A stretch of 64,000 bases of DNA from Lonicera japonica (GCA_021464415.1 CM038468.1:39110969-39174968); one strand, 5' to 3'; counted from the first letter of the stretch, positions 45,341-56,827 are shown. Made by a program: numbers and translations. Notes: generated by a model from the sequence alone, not told the origin.

Positions 45341-45341
45341 A

Positions 45342-45768
45342 AAATTGTACTTTGACGGGGTCGCCAACCGAAATGGGAACGGAATAGGCATCCTGTTAGT
45401 CTCTCTAGACCAAACTCACTCCCCGGTATCATATCGTCTGGACTTCTTATGCACCAACAACATGGCCGAGTATGAAGCCTGTATAATCGGATTAGAGATC
45501 GGGCTCCAAAGGGGTATAAAGAGAATACAAGTATACTGAGATTCAGCATTAGTGGTCCATCAAGTTCTGAAGGAATGGAAGATCAGAGATGAAAAGTTAG
45601 TCCCCTACCTTGCCCGGCTGGAAGATGTCGCAGAAAAATTTGAGCATTCAGAGTTTTACTATGTCCCCAGGTCACAAAACAGTTTTGTTGACGCATTAGC
45701 AATCCTGGCATCTATGATCGATATCCTTGAGGGAATGGAAGAAATAACTCTTACCGTACAAAGAAGAT
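45342..45768 (+). pseudogene. Second (archaeal-type) RNase H of element 2
   Basis: In frame with RT: KLYFDGVANRNGNGIGILLV (first acidic residue), NNMAEYEACIIGLEIGLQ (Glu), YxDSALVVHQVLKEW (Asp, after a TGA at 45537) and SQNSFVDALAILAS (last Asp). All four acidic positions of the RNase H fold are recognisable. An additional RNase H of this kind between the ordinary RNase H and integrase is a hallmark of the Tat lineage. Confidence 0.88.
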
Positions 45769-47007
45769 TTGGACCAGCACACTGTATGGCCCTTGAGGCA
45801 GAGAATGAAAAAAATAGACAAGAGAACGTGGGTCACACTCAGAAGATTAGCGTCAAGGTTCATACTTTGTGCCGGAAGGCTGTATAAGAGGAACGACGAC
45901 GGGACCCATCTTCAATGTCTCACTGAAGAAGAATCTGTCAAAGTGATGGATCAGATACATGGGGGCGATTGTGGACCTCATATGAGCGGCCATACACTTG
46001 CCCGCAAAATCATCAGACAAGGTTATTACTGGTCTACCATGCAGAACGACTGCGTTAACCACGTACACCGTTGTCACAAGTGTCAAATCTACACTAAATC
46101 TCAGAAGCTTCCTCCAAAAGAATTGTACAACATGACTGCTCCCTGGCCTTTCGCAACCTGGAGAATCGACATCATTGGGAAGATTTCACCTAAAGCAAGC
46201 AACGGTCATGAATTCATACTAGTGGCTATCGATTACTTCACCAAATGGGTAGAAGCCGAGTCTTTCAAAACCCTTGACGCCAGAAAGGTTGCCCGATTCA
46301 TCAGACGGAATATTATCTGCCGGTATGGGGTCCCACATGAGATCATCTCGGACAACGGCACTCACTTCAAAGGAGAGGCTAATACAGTCATGGAGGAATA
46401 CGATATCACCCGACATAGATCTTCGCCATATAGACCACAAACCAATGGGGCAGTTGAGGCCGCCAACAAGAATCTGAAGAATATCCTAATCAAGATGACC
46501 GACACCTGTCGGGATTGGCCAAAGAAATTACCGTATGCATTGTGGGGATACCGCACCACCGAGAGGGTCTCCACCGGGGCAACCCCGTTTTCCCTTACAT
46601 ACGGGATGGAAGCAGTCCTCCCGGTTGAATTAGAGGTTCCTTCCCTCAGAGTAACGTTAGAGAATCAAATCAATGAGCTGGAATGGGTCCAGGCACGTTA
46701 TAACGAGCTGGCATTGCTAGATGAAAAGAGATTGAAAGCCGCATACCACCACCAAGGATATCAAAAGAGAATTGCTCGAGCATTTAACTAGAAAGTAAAG
46801 ACTCGGGGTATCAATGAGAACGACATCGTGTTGAAAAAAATTCGAGAGCCAGCTAGAGACCCAAGGGGAAAGTTCGGACAGAATTGGACGGGGCCATACA
46901 TCGTCAAAAAGATTGATACAGGGGGTGCCGCCATACTCACTGACTTGGACGGACAATTACTGCATTCACCGGTCAACATGGATCGTTTGAAGAGATATTA
47001 CCAATAG
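45769..47007 (+). pseudogene. Integrase of element 2
   Basis: Frame changes between about 45775 and 45830, near an A-run, from the RNase H frame. The zinc-binding H-H-C-C region is complete (DQIHGGDCGPHMSGHTLARK ... CHKC). Catalytic core: WRIDIIGKI (Asp), HEIISDNGTHFKG (Asp) and PQTNGAVEAANKN (Glu), so the DDE triad is present. A TAG at 46789 interrupts it, after which the C-terminal part continues (WTGPYIVKKID ... MDRLKRYYQ) to 47005. No chromodomain is seen, as expected for Tat. Confidence 0.9.
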
Positions 47008-47227
47008 ATGTAACATGTATAGATAAGAACTACGTAAACCTGAGCCCCAACTCAAATTTGTGTTTTATGAAAAATCAAAAGGGGAACGTAGGCAACCTGA
47101 GAAGTGACTTCAGGCCCGGTTTAAACATTGTAAAGAAATTTATTCCCAATAAAAACAGTCCCTCGTATATTATTAGGGAGGTTCAGAACACCGAAAGTTA
47201 CAAGAGAGATACAGCATACAAAAAAAC
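47008..47227. other. Spacer between pol and aORF1
   Basis: Short region between the converging integrase and antisense aORF1. It contains 'gtaggcaacctgagaagtga' (about 47088), a block often found after pol in Tat elements as I recall, but no gene. Confidence 0.4.
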
Positions 47228-48480
47228 CTAATCCCTAGGGGATGGCCAAGCAGGGTCCTCAGTGGCCAAATTAATTCGAGCCTCATCCAGGATCTGGTAC
47301 GCAAAGACAATGCTCTCCTCTATAGGCTCAGAATCCATGAACCGAAACCACTCCATTTGGAAGGGATCATCAATCAGCTCCCCTTCCAGAGACCCCCAAC
47401 GAGAACGGACGATGTCAGCCCGGAGGGACCGGGTAATACCAAAACGGGCATAGTTGAGCTGACGAGTCAATCGAGCGCGCCACATTCTATCCATTGATAA
47501 AGAAACATGCTGAGTCACGAACTTAGACTCGAAAGAGAAGTTGTTCAGGCCAAGGGGATTGTCCTGAGGAACGTTGAATTGCCGAAGAAGACGTCCTGGG
47601 AGATAAAAGGAGGTGAACCAGAGCCCACGGAGCCGAACGTAATTCTGCCCCCGGTACTAAGCACCATCACCCTCAGCTTCCACCAAGGAATGTTCCACCG
47701 AATAGTCCAAAAATTCTCCGAAAACCAAACTGTCCAATCAGAGGAAGACATGGTCAAAGCACCAAAGAGGGGACGACGAAAGAAGTGTGTCAGATTGTCA
47801 AGACGAACCCCGTTGAAACCCACCGATTGGAAACGCTCCAATAGCCACATGTATAGCAAACGCGGACTTCCCCTGAAGAAGGGTGAAGCTCCCATTTGAA
47901 GATCATCTAGGCCATTCATAGTCTTTGCAAGAACGATGGGCACTATAGACTCCCCATTCCTAGCATGGTAGATCAAACTCAGAATAGTCGGATCAACACG
48001 AGAAGAGCCTGTCACCAGTAGCATATCAGAAACAAGGCAGATCAAGGCCGCCGCGGTACACCCCACGCTATAAGAGGCCCTCTCTTTCGTAACAATGAAA
48101 GAACCTCACCATTTTGGGGAGGTCAAGAAGCCCGTCGATAATAAAACCATCACAGGCCGCTTGGGGAATGGCTAACAGAGCGATCAGCATATCTCGAGGA
48201 CCGATCTCTTTTATGGGAACAGCCATCGGGAGACGAACGTCAGAACGCAACAACCAGGAAAACTCTTCGTAAGTCGGGCAGAGCTCATCTAGCCCGAAAT
48301 GAAAAAGATGATCCGCAGGGCTCCAGAAATACAAAGCGCCTAACAAAAAGGAAAAATCTACAGGACGATGGCACCAGCCCGCTAAAGGATTGAATGCACC
48401 AAAATTCAAGCCGTTTTTAGAAGATATCAGAGCATCTCGGGCTTTAACATAAGAAAAATCAGAATTTGTACGATAAGAAG
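47228..48480 (-). pseudogene. Antisense gene aORF1 of element 2
   Basis: It opens with a block FSYVKARDALISSKNGLN (no clear ATG). Conserved motifs follow: WCHRPVDFSFLLGALYFW, LFHFGLDELCPTYEEFSWLL, SRVDPTILSLIYHARNGES, PFFRGSPRLLYMWLLERF and NPLGLNNFSFESKFVTQH. Frame changes near 48070 and 47595 join three open parts (48068-48409, 47545-48066, 47228-47518). The motifs match a family of unknown function found widely in plant gypsy antisense ORFs and loosely related to plant mobile-domain proteins. It has its own promoter (TATA on the minus strand at 48524-48532). Function unknown. Confidence 0.75.
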
Positions 48481-48523
48481 ATATTTTGGGAAAGGTGTGG
48501 GGATGAAGGAAGGAGAGTGGGTG

Positions 48524-48601
48524 TATTTATAGCAAAAGAGAGGGTCCTGTACCTGTTTGTCGCGCGACAAACCCATATTCGTGAGGGATTGTCGCGCGAC
48601 A
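48524..48601 (-). promoter_or_regulatory. Promoter of aORF1 with two palindromes
   Basis: On the minus strand a TATA box (ctataaata) lies at 48524-48532. Exact TGTCGCGCGACA copies lie upstream at 48558-48569 and 48590-48601. This is the third promoter of the element with the motif, after the LTR and aORF2. Confidence 0.85.
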
Positions 48602-48936
48602 ATCCTGTTTGGTACCCCTATTTTTTGCCTTTCTTACATGTAAAAGTCATCTTTTGCCAAAAGAATCACTTTGGTATGCATTGTGCTCACTCTGTTCTTT
48701 TGCAGGGACCCTAAGTATCGCCACATCACAAAGGTACGACTCCTAAATTATCGACTCGTGTAACTATTAAAGTTTTTCATTGCAGATAAGAAATAAATAT
48801 ATATATCATCAGACACAAATAAAGATTTTTTCATAAATCCAATAAAAGAACAGTTTTCAAAACTAAATCTCTGTCTAAAATGTCTAAAGATAAAACTACA
48901 TCTATGTCTGAACTAACTAAATGCAGAAAAGAAAAG
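48602..48936. other. Spacer between aORF1 promoter and aORF2 end
   Basis: AT-rich, non-coding. It would hold the 3' untranslated end of aORF2 on the minus strand. Confidence 0.45.
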
Positions 48937-51900
48937 CTAATCTATCCGAGCGCGCTTCGACACGCTCCTACTGTCACCCGAACCCTCCTCCGGAGTAGGA
49001 TCGAACGCTGGGACATCTGAAGGAGGAGGAACTGCTGCCTGAGAGGGCCCCGATGACTGAACCGGAGCTGTAGGGCTGATCACTGAAGACCGAGATCGCC
49101 TGGAGGTCCGACTACTGCTCCTCCGAGACTCTGACCGTGTGCGAGAGGAGGACAGAGGGTCGTCCGCCCGTAGGGAAACATCGATCGCCTTCTGATAGTC
49201 ACGCATGTATATCGTGGGGTCTCGACCAACGTACTGGAGCAGGTTCCAGCTGTAGAGATACTGAGAATGCCAAGCTCTCAGATCCATTACACGCACGCTC
49301 ACCCGCTGAAAAAGAAAAGAAAAGGGAATCAGCACAGTTAAAATAAATAAACACGGATATAAAGGGATATTAAGGGAAGATAAAGCATATACCTCATCAT
49401 CAGGGCGACCACCCAAGTAGTCAAACGTATCCTCAGGAAGAGGATACTCGGGCACCGTATATCGACGTAGACCGGCACCGACATAAGAGATGTCCCGAGG
49501 AAGTGGCGGCAAATCTAGCGGATAAACGGACGAACCCGCCAGTATAGCAGCGGAAGTAGACCCACCCTCCTCGCGGATCGGGAACAAAGGAGGGCGAGAA
49601 GACGAGCCACTAAGACCGGGAGAACGGGCCGGAGGGCCCATAACAGTCGATGGAAGCGAGGTCAAGGTGGCGTAAGTACGAACGCCGGGAGGATCTGCAA
49701 TAGCCATCGCTTTCAGAGGCGGGACCCCGCTAGAAGGAGTGGTCGCAGCAGCAGGAGGGGTCCGCCCAAACTGCTCATAGTCGACCCCAAGGTCCGCAGG
49801 CTCCCAGGATCGCTCAAAAAAAGCTGCTCCCTCTCTCTCAGCAGCCTCCACAGCATCAAAAACTATCCCAGGTGATACTGACGGACCGGTGGGAAACTCA
49901 AAGCCCTCAGCACGCTGTTCCTCCATAGGCGTCGACTGAGGCGGTTGCTCTGGAACTGCCGCTGCCCCACCTCCCTCGCCTCTCTCAGATCTATCATCTC
50001 CGCCCTCGGCAACAGCAGTAATACCCCTCTTTCCCTCGGGGTCATCGTCGTCAGAATCCAAAATGTTGTCCCTCTGATCGGGGACAGGCGGCAGCTGACC
50101 GGGAACCGTCCTGGATAAATGAGTCTGTCCTAGTATATAGTTGGGATCGCCTCCCAACGCCCGGTACCTCTCGTAGAAGACCCGTCCCCGAGTCCCCTTC
50201 GGCTCCCTCATCAAATAACGGGCAGCGAAGGCAGTATAGTCTCCCTCCTCGATAAATGTCTGAAAGCCGAGCTCGTCAACCAAGGCCTGCACCGTCACCG
50301 GGTCAATCTCGCCCGTCCGCCTCATCAAAACCGGTGGAAATAAAGGAACTCGGGCCCACTGGGCTGGTGTGTGCTGGCGAATAACTCTCTCGCCCAAGTA
50401 GAAGTGAAGGCCATACTCATCCCTGATAAGCCGTCTGGTCCTCGAAACGGTCAGAGCGCGGCCATATCCGAAGTGGAGACCCAGATCACCCCAGAGGGCC
50501 CACTCAATCTGAAAGAGAACAAAATTTTATTTCAGTTATTTATATTCTATTTTACTATTTATTTATTGAAAAGAAAGAATACTAAGATATTTACCTGCTC
50601 CTCCAGCAAGTCATGGACGGCAGCAGCTCCGGTCTCCCGAGTCCAATACACATAAGGAACTTTATAGTTTCCCGTGATGAATCGGCGGAGAAAATAAAAC
50701 TGGTCCTCGTTCTCAACAAGGAGATCCACCTGGGCGCGACCCAGACGGGTATAAGCCACGAACCAACTCTAAAAAGGAGACATAAAGAACATTAGCAACA
50801 ATCAGCAGATAAAATGCAAAGACCAAAAACACAAATAAGGGACAAGAAGTATATACCTCCTATAACAAAGAAAAGCCCTTGAGGTTCAGGGCTAAATGGC
50901 GAGAAACCTGATCCATAGCATCGTATAAAACAGCCAGAATAAAGCCCCCCTAGTCGTAATCAAACATGATGCTGAAGTCCCGAAGATAGGGCAGCCACCA
51001 GAGATGGGTCGTGTCCCTCCCACGGGCCTCAATAAGAGAAGGACACGGGCATACTGACGCGCCTCTTGACGGGTCATTGGCACCCCTGAAGTAACTAACC
51101 GGGCTCTCTCTGTGGCTAGCCGCGTAACCAAAATCGCCCGGGGAATCGTATCACCAGAACTCCGTCGCTCCGAGAACCATCCAAGTGCGCCAACAATGCC
51201 CTCTGCCGTCAGACGCAAGGGGACATCGATCTGTATAGGGACCCCCCTGAAGGAATCCCGGTCAAAGTAAATAAGTCGAGGGGGGTCATCGTCATCTCCC
51301 CCCAGCTCCAGTGGAAAGTATGAGTGGTGTCCCACCAGTGACAGGCCAGAGCCGACACCAACACAGCCGCCCTAAATACCGGCTCCGGGAAAGTGTCGAA
51401 AAGAGGACCAAATGGAGTCGCAAGGAGTAACTCCTGGACAGGGACCGGTGCCTGTCGCCACTATAAAGAAATAGTGTTGGGAGAACCCCAACCTCGGCCG
51501 ACCCACTCTAGACAAAGCAGAAATATAAATATAAGAAACCTGAGGGTATTTTGGTGTAACCATGAGAGTTATAGGGCTATAGGGGTAAATTATGTAATTT
51601 TCTAAAACCTGAGGGTATTTTGGTGTAATTATGAGAGTTATAGGGCTTTAGGGGTAAAATTATGTAATTTTCCAAAACCTGAGGGTATTTTGGTGTAATC
51701 ATGAGAGTTATAAGGCTATAGGGGTAAATTATGTAATTTTCCAAAACCTGAGGGTATTTTAGTGTAATCATGAGAGTTATAGGGCTATAGGGGTAAATTA
51801 TGTAATTTTCCAAAACCTGAGGGTATTTTGGTGTAATCATGAGAGTTATATGGCTATAGGGGTAAAAATTATGTAAATTTTTCAAAAACTGAGGGTATTT

Positions 51901-52842
51901 TGGTGTAATTATGAGAGTTATAGGGCTATAGGGATAAATTATGTAATTTTTCAAAACCTGATGGTATTTTGGTGTAATCATGAGAGTTATAGGGCTATAG
52001 GGGTAAAATTGTGTAATTTTCCAAAACCTGAGGGTATTTTGGTGTAATCATAAGAGTTATAGGGCTATAGGGGTAAATTATATAATTTTCCAAAACCTGA
52101 GGGTATTTTGGTGTAATCATGAGAGTTATAGGGCTATAGGGGTAAATTATGTAATTTTTCAAAACTTGAGGGTATTTTGGCGTAATCATGAGAGTTATAG
52201 GGCTATAGGGGTAAATTATGTAATTTTTCAAAACTTGAGGGTACTTTGGTGTAATTATGAGAGTTATAAGGGCTATAGGGGTAAAATTATGTAATTTTCC
52301 AAAAATTGAGGGTAATTTGGTGTAATTATGAGAGTTATAGGGTTATAAGGGTAAATTATGTAATTTTCCAAACCTGAGGGTACTTTGGTGTAATTATGAG
52401 AGTTATAGGGTTATAGGGTAAATTATGTAATTTTCCAAACCTAAAGGGTATCACAAGTAAAAGTATGTGTTCACTAAATCGGACGTTATTTCTAGGCAGA
52501 CATGCATACTAACATTTTTTCAAAATACATGCAGGAAACAACAGAAATAATATAACGAATAAATACACGAAAGGAAGGAATTTCAAGAAAACATACCAGA
52601 GACCGTCGACGGATCTCATGAAAAACAGGCTCCATCAAGAGCCACGGAACATCCGGGACTGGAGCAGCCCATGTAATGTCTCGGTAGACCACCGCCCGAC
52701 CGCGGTCCACCCCATCGTCGCCATACCAGTCGAGATCCGCCCAGTCATCATGATGAGGGCTGCACCGGAGAACGCCCTGAGCGTCGGTAAAAGTGACCTC
52801 CTCCTGGTCACCCTCCAGTCTATCGGGCTGAGCAGGGTCCAT
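48937..52842 (-). pseudogene. Antisense PMD gene (aORF2) of element 2
   Basis: Five exons inferred on the minus strand: 52842-52597, 51505-50857, 50767-50595, 50508-49394/49393 and 49305-48937. Introns have GT...AG ends, except that the intron 1 acceptor and the one before exon 3 are altered from the form in element 1. Exon 1 starts MDPAQPDRLEGDQEEVTF. Exon 2 has the PMD signature (THTFHWSWGEMTM, LFTLTGIPSGG) and ALGWFSERRSSGDTI. Exon 3 has SWFVAYTRLGRAQVDLL. Exon 4 starts IEWALWGDLGLHFGYGRAL and has an acidic linker. Exon 5 ends in an RS-rich basic segment (SSSRTRSESRRSSSRTSRR) that may be a nuclear localisation signal. Defects: TAG near 51462, a G-run frame change near 51245 and TAG at about 50862. 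The last intron (49306-49392) is 87 nt and stop-free, so exons 4 and 5 also read as one frame. Confidence 0.78.
51530..52445. repeat. Tandem array in PMD gene intron 1, element 2
   Basis: The inverse of the array at 33810-34700: about thirteen units of about 69 bp with ctgagggtattttggtgtaa, tatgagagttatagggctat and aaattatgtaattttcc. Present at the same place in both copies, so it was in their common ancestor. Confidence 0.93.
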
Positions 52843-52980
52843 CTATGTATAAGTGGAGTAATGAGAAAGTCGAAAAAGTGGAAAAAACAGCAGGGCTTCC
52901 GCGCTTGAGAGAAGAGAGAAAGAGAGCTAGAGAGAGAAAGAGAAAGGAGAGAATGAGGTGGAATGAGCTCAGCAAGGGGC

Positions 52981-53063
52981 TTATATAGTGGATCAGTTTG
53001 TCGCGCGACAAACAGGCTCATTGTTGCGCGACAAACACCTCTCCACCGAGATGTCGCGCGACA
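52981..53063 (-). promoter_or_regulatory. Promoter of the antisense PMD gene, element 2
   Basis: Minus-strand TATA (ctatataa, 52981-52990). Upstream copies: TGTCGCGCGACA at 52999-53010 and 53052-53063, with the variant TGTTGCGCGACA at 53022-53033. This matches element 1 in number, order and spacing. Confidence 0.85.
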
Positions 53064-53924
53064 TTTGGTCCTCTTCCCTGATTTTTTGACCTTTGTCTCA
53101 TTTTTTCTCCTACAGGAATGCTTCTGAGAAATAGTTTTCGAAAACCTTTCTGAGTACCGCACACCCATGATGAAAATTCAAGGAAAGGACTTCCAAACCA
53201 TCTCTCCGAAAAATGCGAGAACAAAATACAGTGATTAAAGTAATCTCTGATCTCCAAAAAACCATCTTTGGAAAAATGAGAAAATATCATAATAAGACGG
53301 GAATAGAAAAAATTGAAAAAGTAGAAAAAAGAAGGAACCCACATGAGCGCCCAAAGCAAGCGAGAGAAACAGAAATGCAGAGTGATAGGGAGAGCCACAC
53401 CAAAAGTGACAGCTAGGCCAAAACCGGCTCAAGGCTTCGTTTTGGGTGAGTAAGGCTCCTGATCACGACAAAGGGATAAAAAGACTCCCAGTCAAAAACA
53501 GAGAAGGCCAGGAAAAGTCTTTCCCAAAGAGAGGGAGAAATAAGGGCATCGAAAAACAGAAAACGATGTGGGCCCACCAAATTTGAGAACTAAGTATACC
53601 AGAGATCAGACATTGACCTTTCAAACAAATTTTATTTTCGGCACGATACAGAAGAGATGGTTTGGAAAACCTCGAATCATCACTCTGTGAAGAGGAAAAG
53701 AAATCCGAAAATTGCTTTATGAGAGAAGTATCTTCACCCGAGGAAAACATGAGAGTAAAACTTCAGAAAGATACAGGAAAACGGACATCCGGATAAAGAT
53801 TAAACTCCGAGAAGCTCTTTTTACTCTCACAAAATTTCTCTCTCTCACTCTAGCAGTCTAAGAGAGACAACTAAATTCGCCGAAGCGCAAAAACCTCAAA
53901 ACAAAAGCCTTTATCCGAGGCAAA
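53064..53924. other. Spacer, element 2
   Basis: Non-coding inverse counterpart of 32361-33206. 53280-53580 is related to 24480-24780 of the family-A element. Confidence 0.5.
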
Positions 53925-54690
53925 CCACAAACACAAGCCCTCGCCAGAGGCAAAAGCACTCACAAAAAGTCCTCCCAGAGGCAATTTTCTTTCTTTCTAC
54001 AGATCAAAAAGCCCTCCCAGAGAGGCAAAGTAGAACAAATGGTAGTCCTCTCACATGAGGCAAGAAGATCAAAAGCCCTCCCAGAGAGGCAAAGTGGAGC
54101 AACGGTAGTCCTCCCATTTGAGGCGAGTGGAACAATGGTAGTCCTCCCATCTGAGGCGAGTAAAGCAAATGGTAGTCCTCCCACATGAGGCAAGAAGATC
54201 AAAAGCCCTCCCAGAGAGGCAAAGTGGAGCAACGGTAGTCCTCCCATCTGAGGCGAGTGGAACAATGGTAGTCCTCCCATCTGAGGTGAGTAAAGCAAAT
54301 GGTAGTCCTCCCATATGAGGAAAGAAGATTAAAAGCCCTCCCAGAGAGGCAAAGTGGAGCAACGGTAGTCCTCCCATCTGAGGCGAGTGGAACAATGGTA
54401 GTCCTCCCATTTGAGGCGAGTATAACAAATGGTAGTCCTCTCACATGAGGCAAGAAGATCAAAATCCCTCGCAGAGAGGCACAGTGTATCAATGGTAGTC
54501 CTCCCACATGAGGCGAGAAGAACAAAGCCCTCCCAGAGAGGCAAAGTGTAGCAGTGGTAGTCCTCCCATCTGAGGCAAGTGGAGCAAATGAAAAGCCCTC
54601 GAAAGAGGCGAGGAGGTAACACAAGCCCTCTCCGGGGGCAAAACCAAACACAAGCCCTCTCTAGAGGCATTTACGAACACTTTTTGCATA
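53925..54690. repeat. Tandem array in element 2 3' region
   Basis: Units share aaagccctcccagagaggca, tggtagtcctcccat and tgaggcgag. They are arranged in higher-order groups (for example the aagaagatcaaaagccctcc block recurs about every 120-130 bp). It is the inverse of the array in element 1 at 31510-32360, with different unit order and count. It ends about 100 bp before the 3' LTR. Confidence 0.92.
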
Positions 54691-54786
54691 CACACACTCC
54701 CTTAGAGTTCTTGCGGGAGCCATGGACCACGGTCTCTTCCAGTCGCCTCAATTCCTCGCAAGCAAGGAGCTTGAGTTGAGAGGGTC

Positions 54787-56308
54787 TGTAGACACCCCAA
54801 TCTGTGACCCCCGCAAGAACCCTAACGACCTTCGATAAGTACTGATTTTGGAGTCCAGAACCCACCCGAACACCCGAAACTGCCCCGAAAGGGTTTATTG
54901 GCCAAACAAACCTATTTTTAAGGGGAATTGTCGCACGACAAAAGAGTATGTCACGCGACAATCTCCCTTGTGTCGCGCGACAAACCCTCCTGACACCAGA
55001 CCATCCAATCTCTGACACATCAGTCTGTCAGAAACATCACTTCAGCCGTTTGTCACGCAACATGGTACACATTGTCGAGCGACACATGCCCTTTCTGGGG
55101 AAGTGTCGCGCGACATTGTTTCTCGAGCACTATAAATAGGCCAACACCCCAAGGGTTCAAGGGCAGCAACTTGGGATTGAAGAATTATTGGCTTATATCT
55201 GATTTTCTAGTCTTTCATCAAACATTCTCGATTATCGTCTTATTTTTGAAGAATTATCGAATCTATTCTTGACACTCGACGTGTCACGGGAATCGAATTC
55301 TCGGAAATATCTGAAAAAGGAAAAGATCATTATCGCCGGAGATCTCTCTGCCGCATTATATTTTCTTTCTTATTATTATTCTCGCCGGGAAGGTAAAGAG
55401 AATCTCTTTTAGTATTTAAATTATATATCTGTGTACTTGTTTTACTTTTGTTGTTCTGTCCACGTTTTATTTGAATAAACGTATTGCCAAGTTACAAATA
55501 GTCTACTGTTTTCAAAACAAAAGACCCTGATAAAACCATTTGCAAAACCAGAAGAGTAAGTACATTATCGTCCGGATAAAATTTTGTTTTCAAAACCCAG
55601 ACTGGTAAAACTTACTTAGGAATTAAAAACCCGGTATATCCTATCTCTTTCATAGACTGTGATATGTTTGGTAGAACTCCCCTCAAGAGTTCTAATTCCA
55701 TATTAAATTAGTCCCGATACAAGATCCGAACTTTTCCAAAAGAAGTTAAAACCCAAGAAAACCATCATTATCTGAGAAATAATACGGGAACTTTTCCTGA
55801 AATAAAACAACCTTTTGTCACTTGTATTTGCATCTTTAAAAACACTGGATCTCGAAACATAAAGGTTTTTATCCCTTTTCCCGCTTTCCCCAGAAATTAG
55901 GGTTTTTTCACTTAGAAAATAGTAGACTGTCAGTAAAAGCATCCAAGTTTTTCAACATAAAATAAACATATAAGACCACTAGAGACCGAAAGGGCGGAAT
56001 GGGTGCTTAACACCTTCCCAATTCGCAACATAGTTTTCGAACCCCATAAAATCCTGGTTTCGCAGACAAACGTGTAAGGAACGGCTTATCTGTAGCCTTT
56101 CCTCTTACACACCCCTTTTTGTCCATTTTCTCGTAAAACGTACTGGCGACTTTGAACGAACCCTCTTGCATCTAGAAATAGAATATAGGGACACCCGATA
56201 TGAATTATCAACGCAAACGAAGCAAATAGAACGACGGAATCCCTTTCGACGTTTCAGACGCCCAACGATGGGAACGAGACCCGGGGGTCGCATTTGCGGA
56301 TTCTCATA
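54787..56308 (+). repeat. 3' LTR of element 2
   Basis: It starts TGTAGACACCCC after a purine-rich stretch (gagttgagagggtc) suitable as the polypurine tract. TATA at 55130-55138. Ends TTCTCATA; the duplication ggggt follows at 56309-56313. Confidence 0.92.
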
Positions 56309-56324
56309 GGGGTGTTACACGAAA
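56309..56324 (+). repeat. Tekay-like solo LTR, last 11 bp, and its duplication
   Basis: ggggtgttaca (56309-56319) is the end of the solo LTR that starts at 28230. cgaaa (56320-56324) is its right-hand target duplication. Reading from 37928 directly to here gives a continuous LTR end. Confidence 0.8.
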
Positions 56325-56827
56325 AGCCCTAAATCTTTCCAAAAACACCTATTTTGCTATCTATTATTATCAAAAATCATTTTTCAAATCACATACACAA
56401 TCGAAGGGCGAATTACGAAGCACATGGTTTTCATCCCCACCCCACAATCCCGTTTTCCTAAAATTAGGAGTTGATTTATGATAACATCAATAAGCATGCG
56501 AATGTTTGATTATAATTCCACGCATATGCTACTTAGAGACCGAAAGGGCGAATTGGGTGTCTAACACCTTCTCGATTCGTAATTTAATCCCCAAACCGTC
56601 GAATCAACTGGTTTCTCATTAATTGTATTTAAGAGGTCGTTTAATTCATGAATCTTCATTTTTTACACAGACTTTTGTTTGTTTAGTAAAACAAATTGGT
56701 GACTCTGATTCCTTTGCAAATTATCACATTTTCTCTATAATAAAACGAACCATTTTTTCAAAATTAAATCGAAAAACTGAAGGAATCGCCGAGGAAAGTG
56801 TCGGCGTCGAAAGCGTGGGTTCTCACA
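56325..56827 (+). repeat. Family-A 3' LTR, right part
   Basis: Continues the LTR of 26668-28229. It aligns with about 9490-9972 of the solo LTR (shared blocks: cgaattgggtgtctaacacc type, aatcaactggtttc, cgtgggttctcaca). It ends TTCTCACA at 56827. No 5-bp match exists between the bases before 26668 (gggtt) and after 56827 (acagc), consistent with it being one end of a larger, truncated element. Confidence 0.82.

Larger units (their letters stand above)
37929..56308 (+). mobile_element. Element 2: Tat-like Ty3/gypsy retrotransposon, 18.4 kb
   Basis: Both LTRs are present (1524 and 1522 bp), with a 5-bp duplication ggggt (37924-37928 and 56309-56313). Order: 5' LTR, primer-binding site, gag, protease, RT, RNase H, second RNase H, integrase, antisense aORF1, antisense PMD gene (aORF2), spacer, tandem array, 3' LTR. 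Two RNase H domains, a large size, extra antisense genes and 3' tandem repeats all fit the Tat lineage. All genes carry stops or frameshifts, so it is not autonomous now. It is inserted in the Tekay-like solo LTR. Confidence 0.92.
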
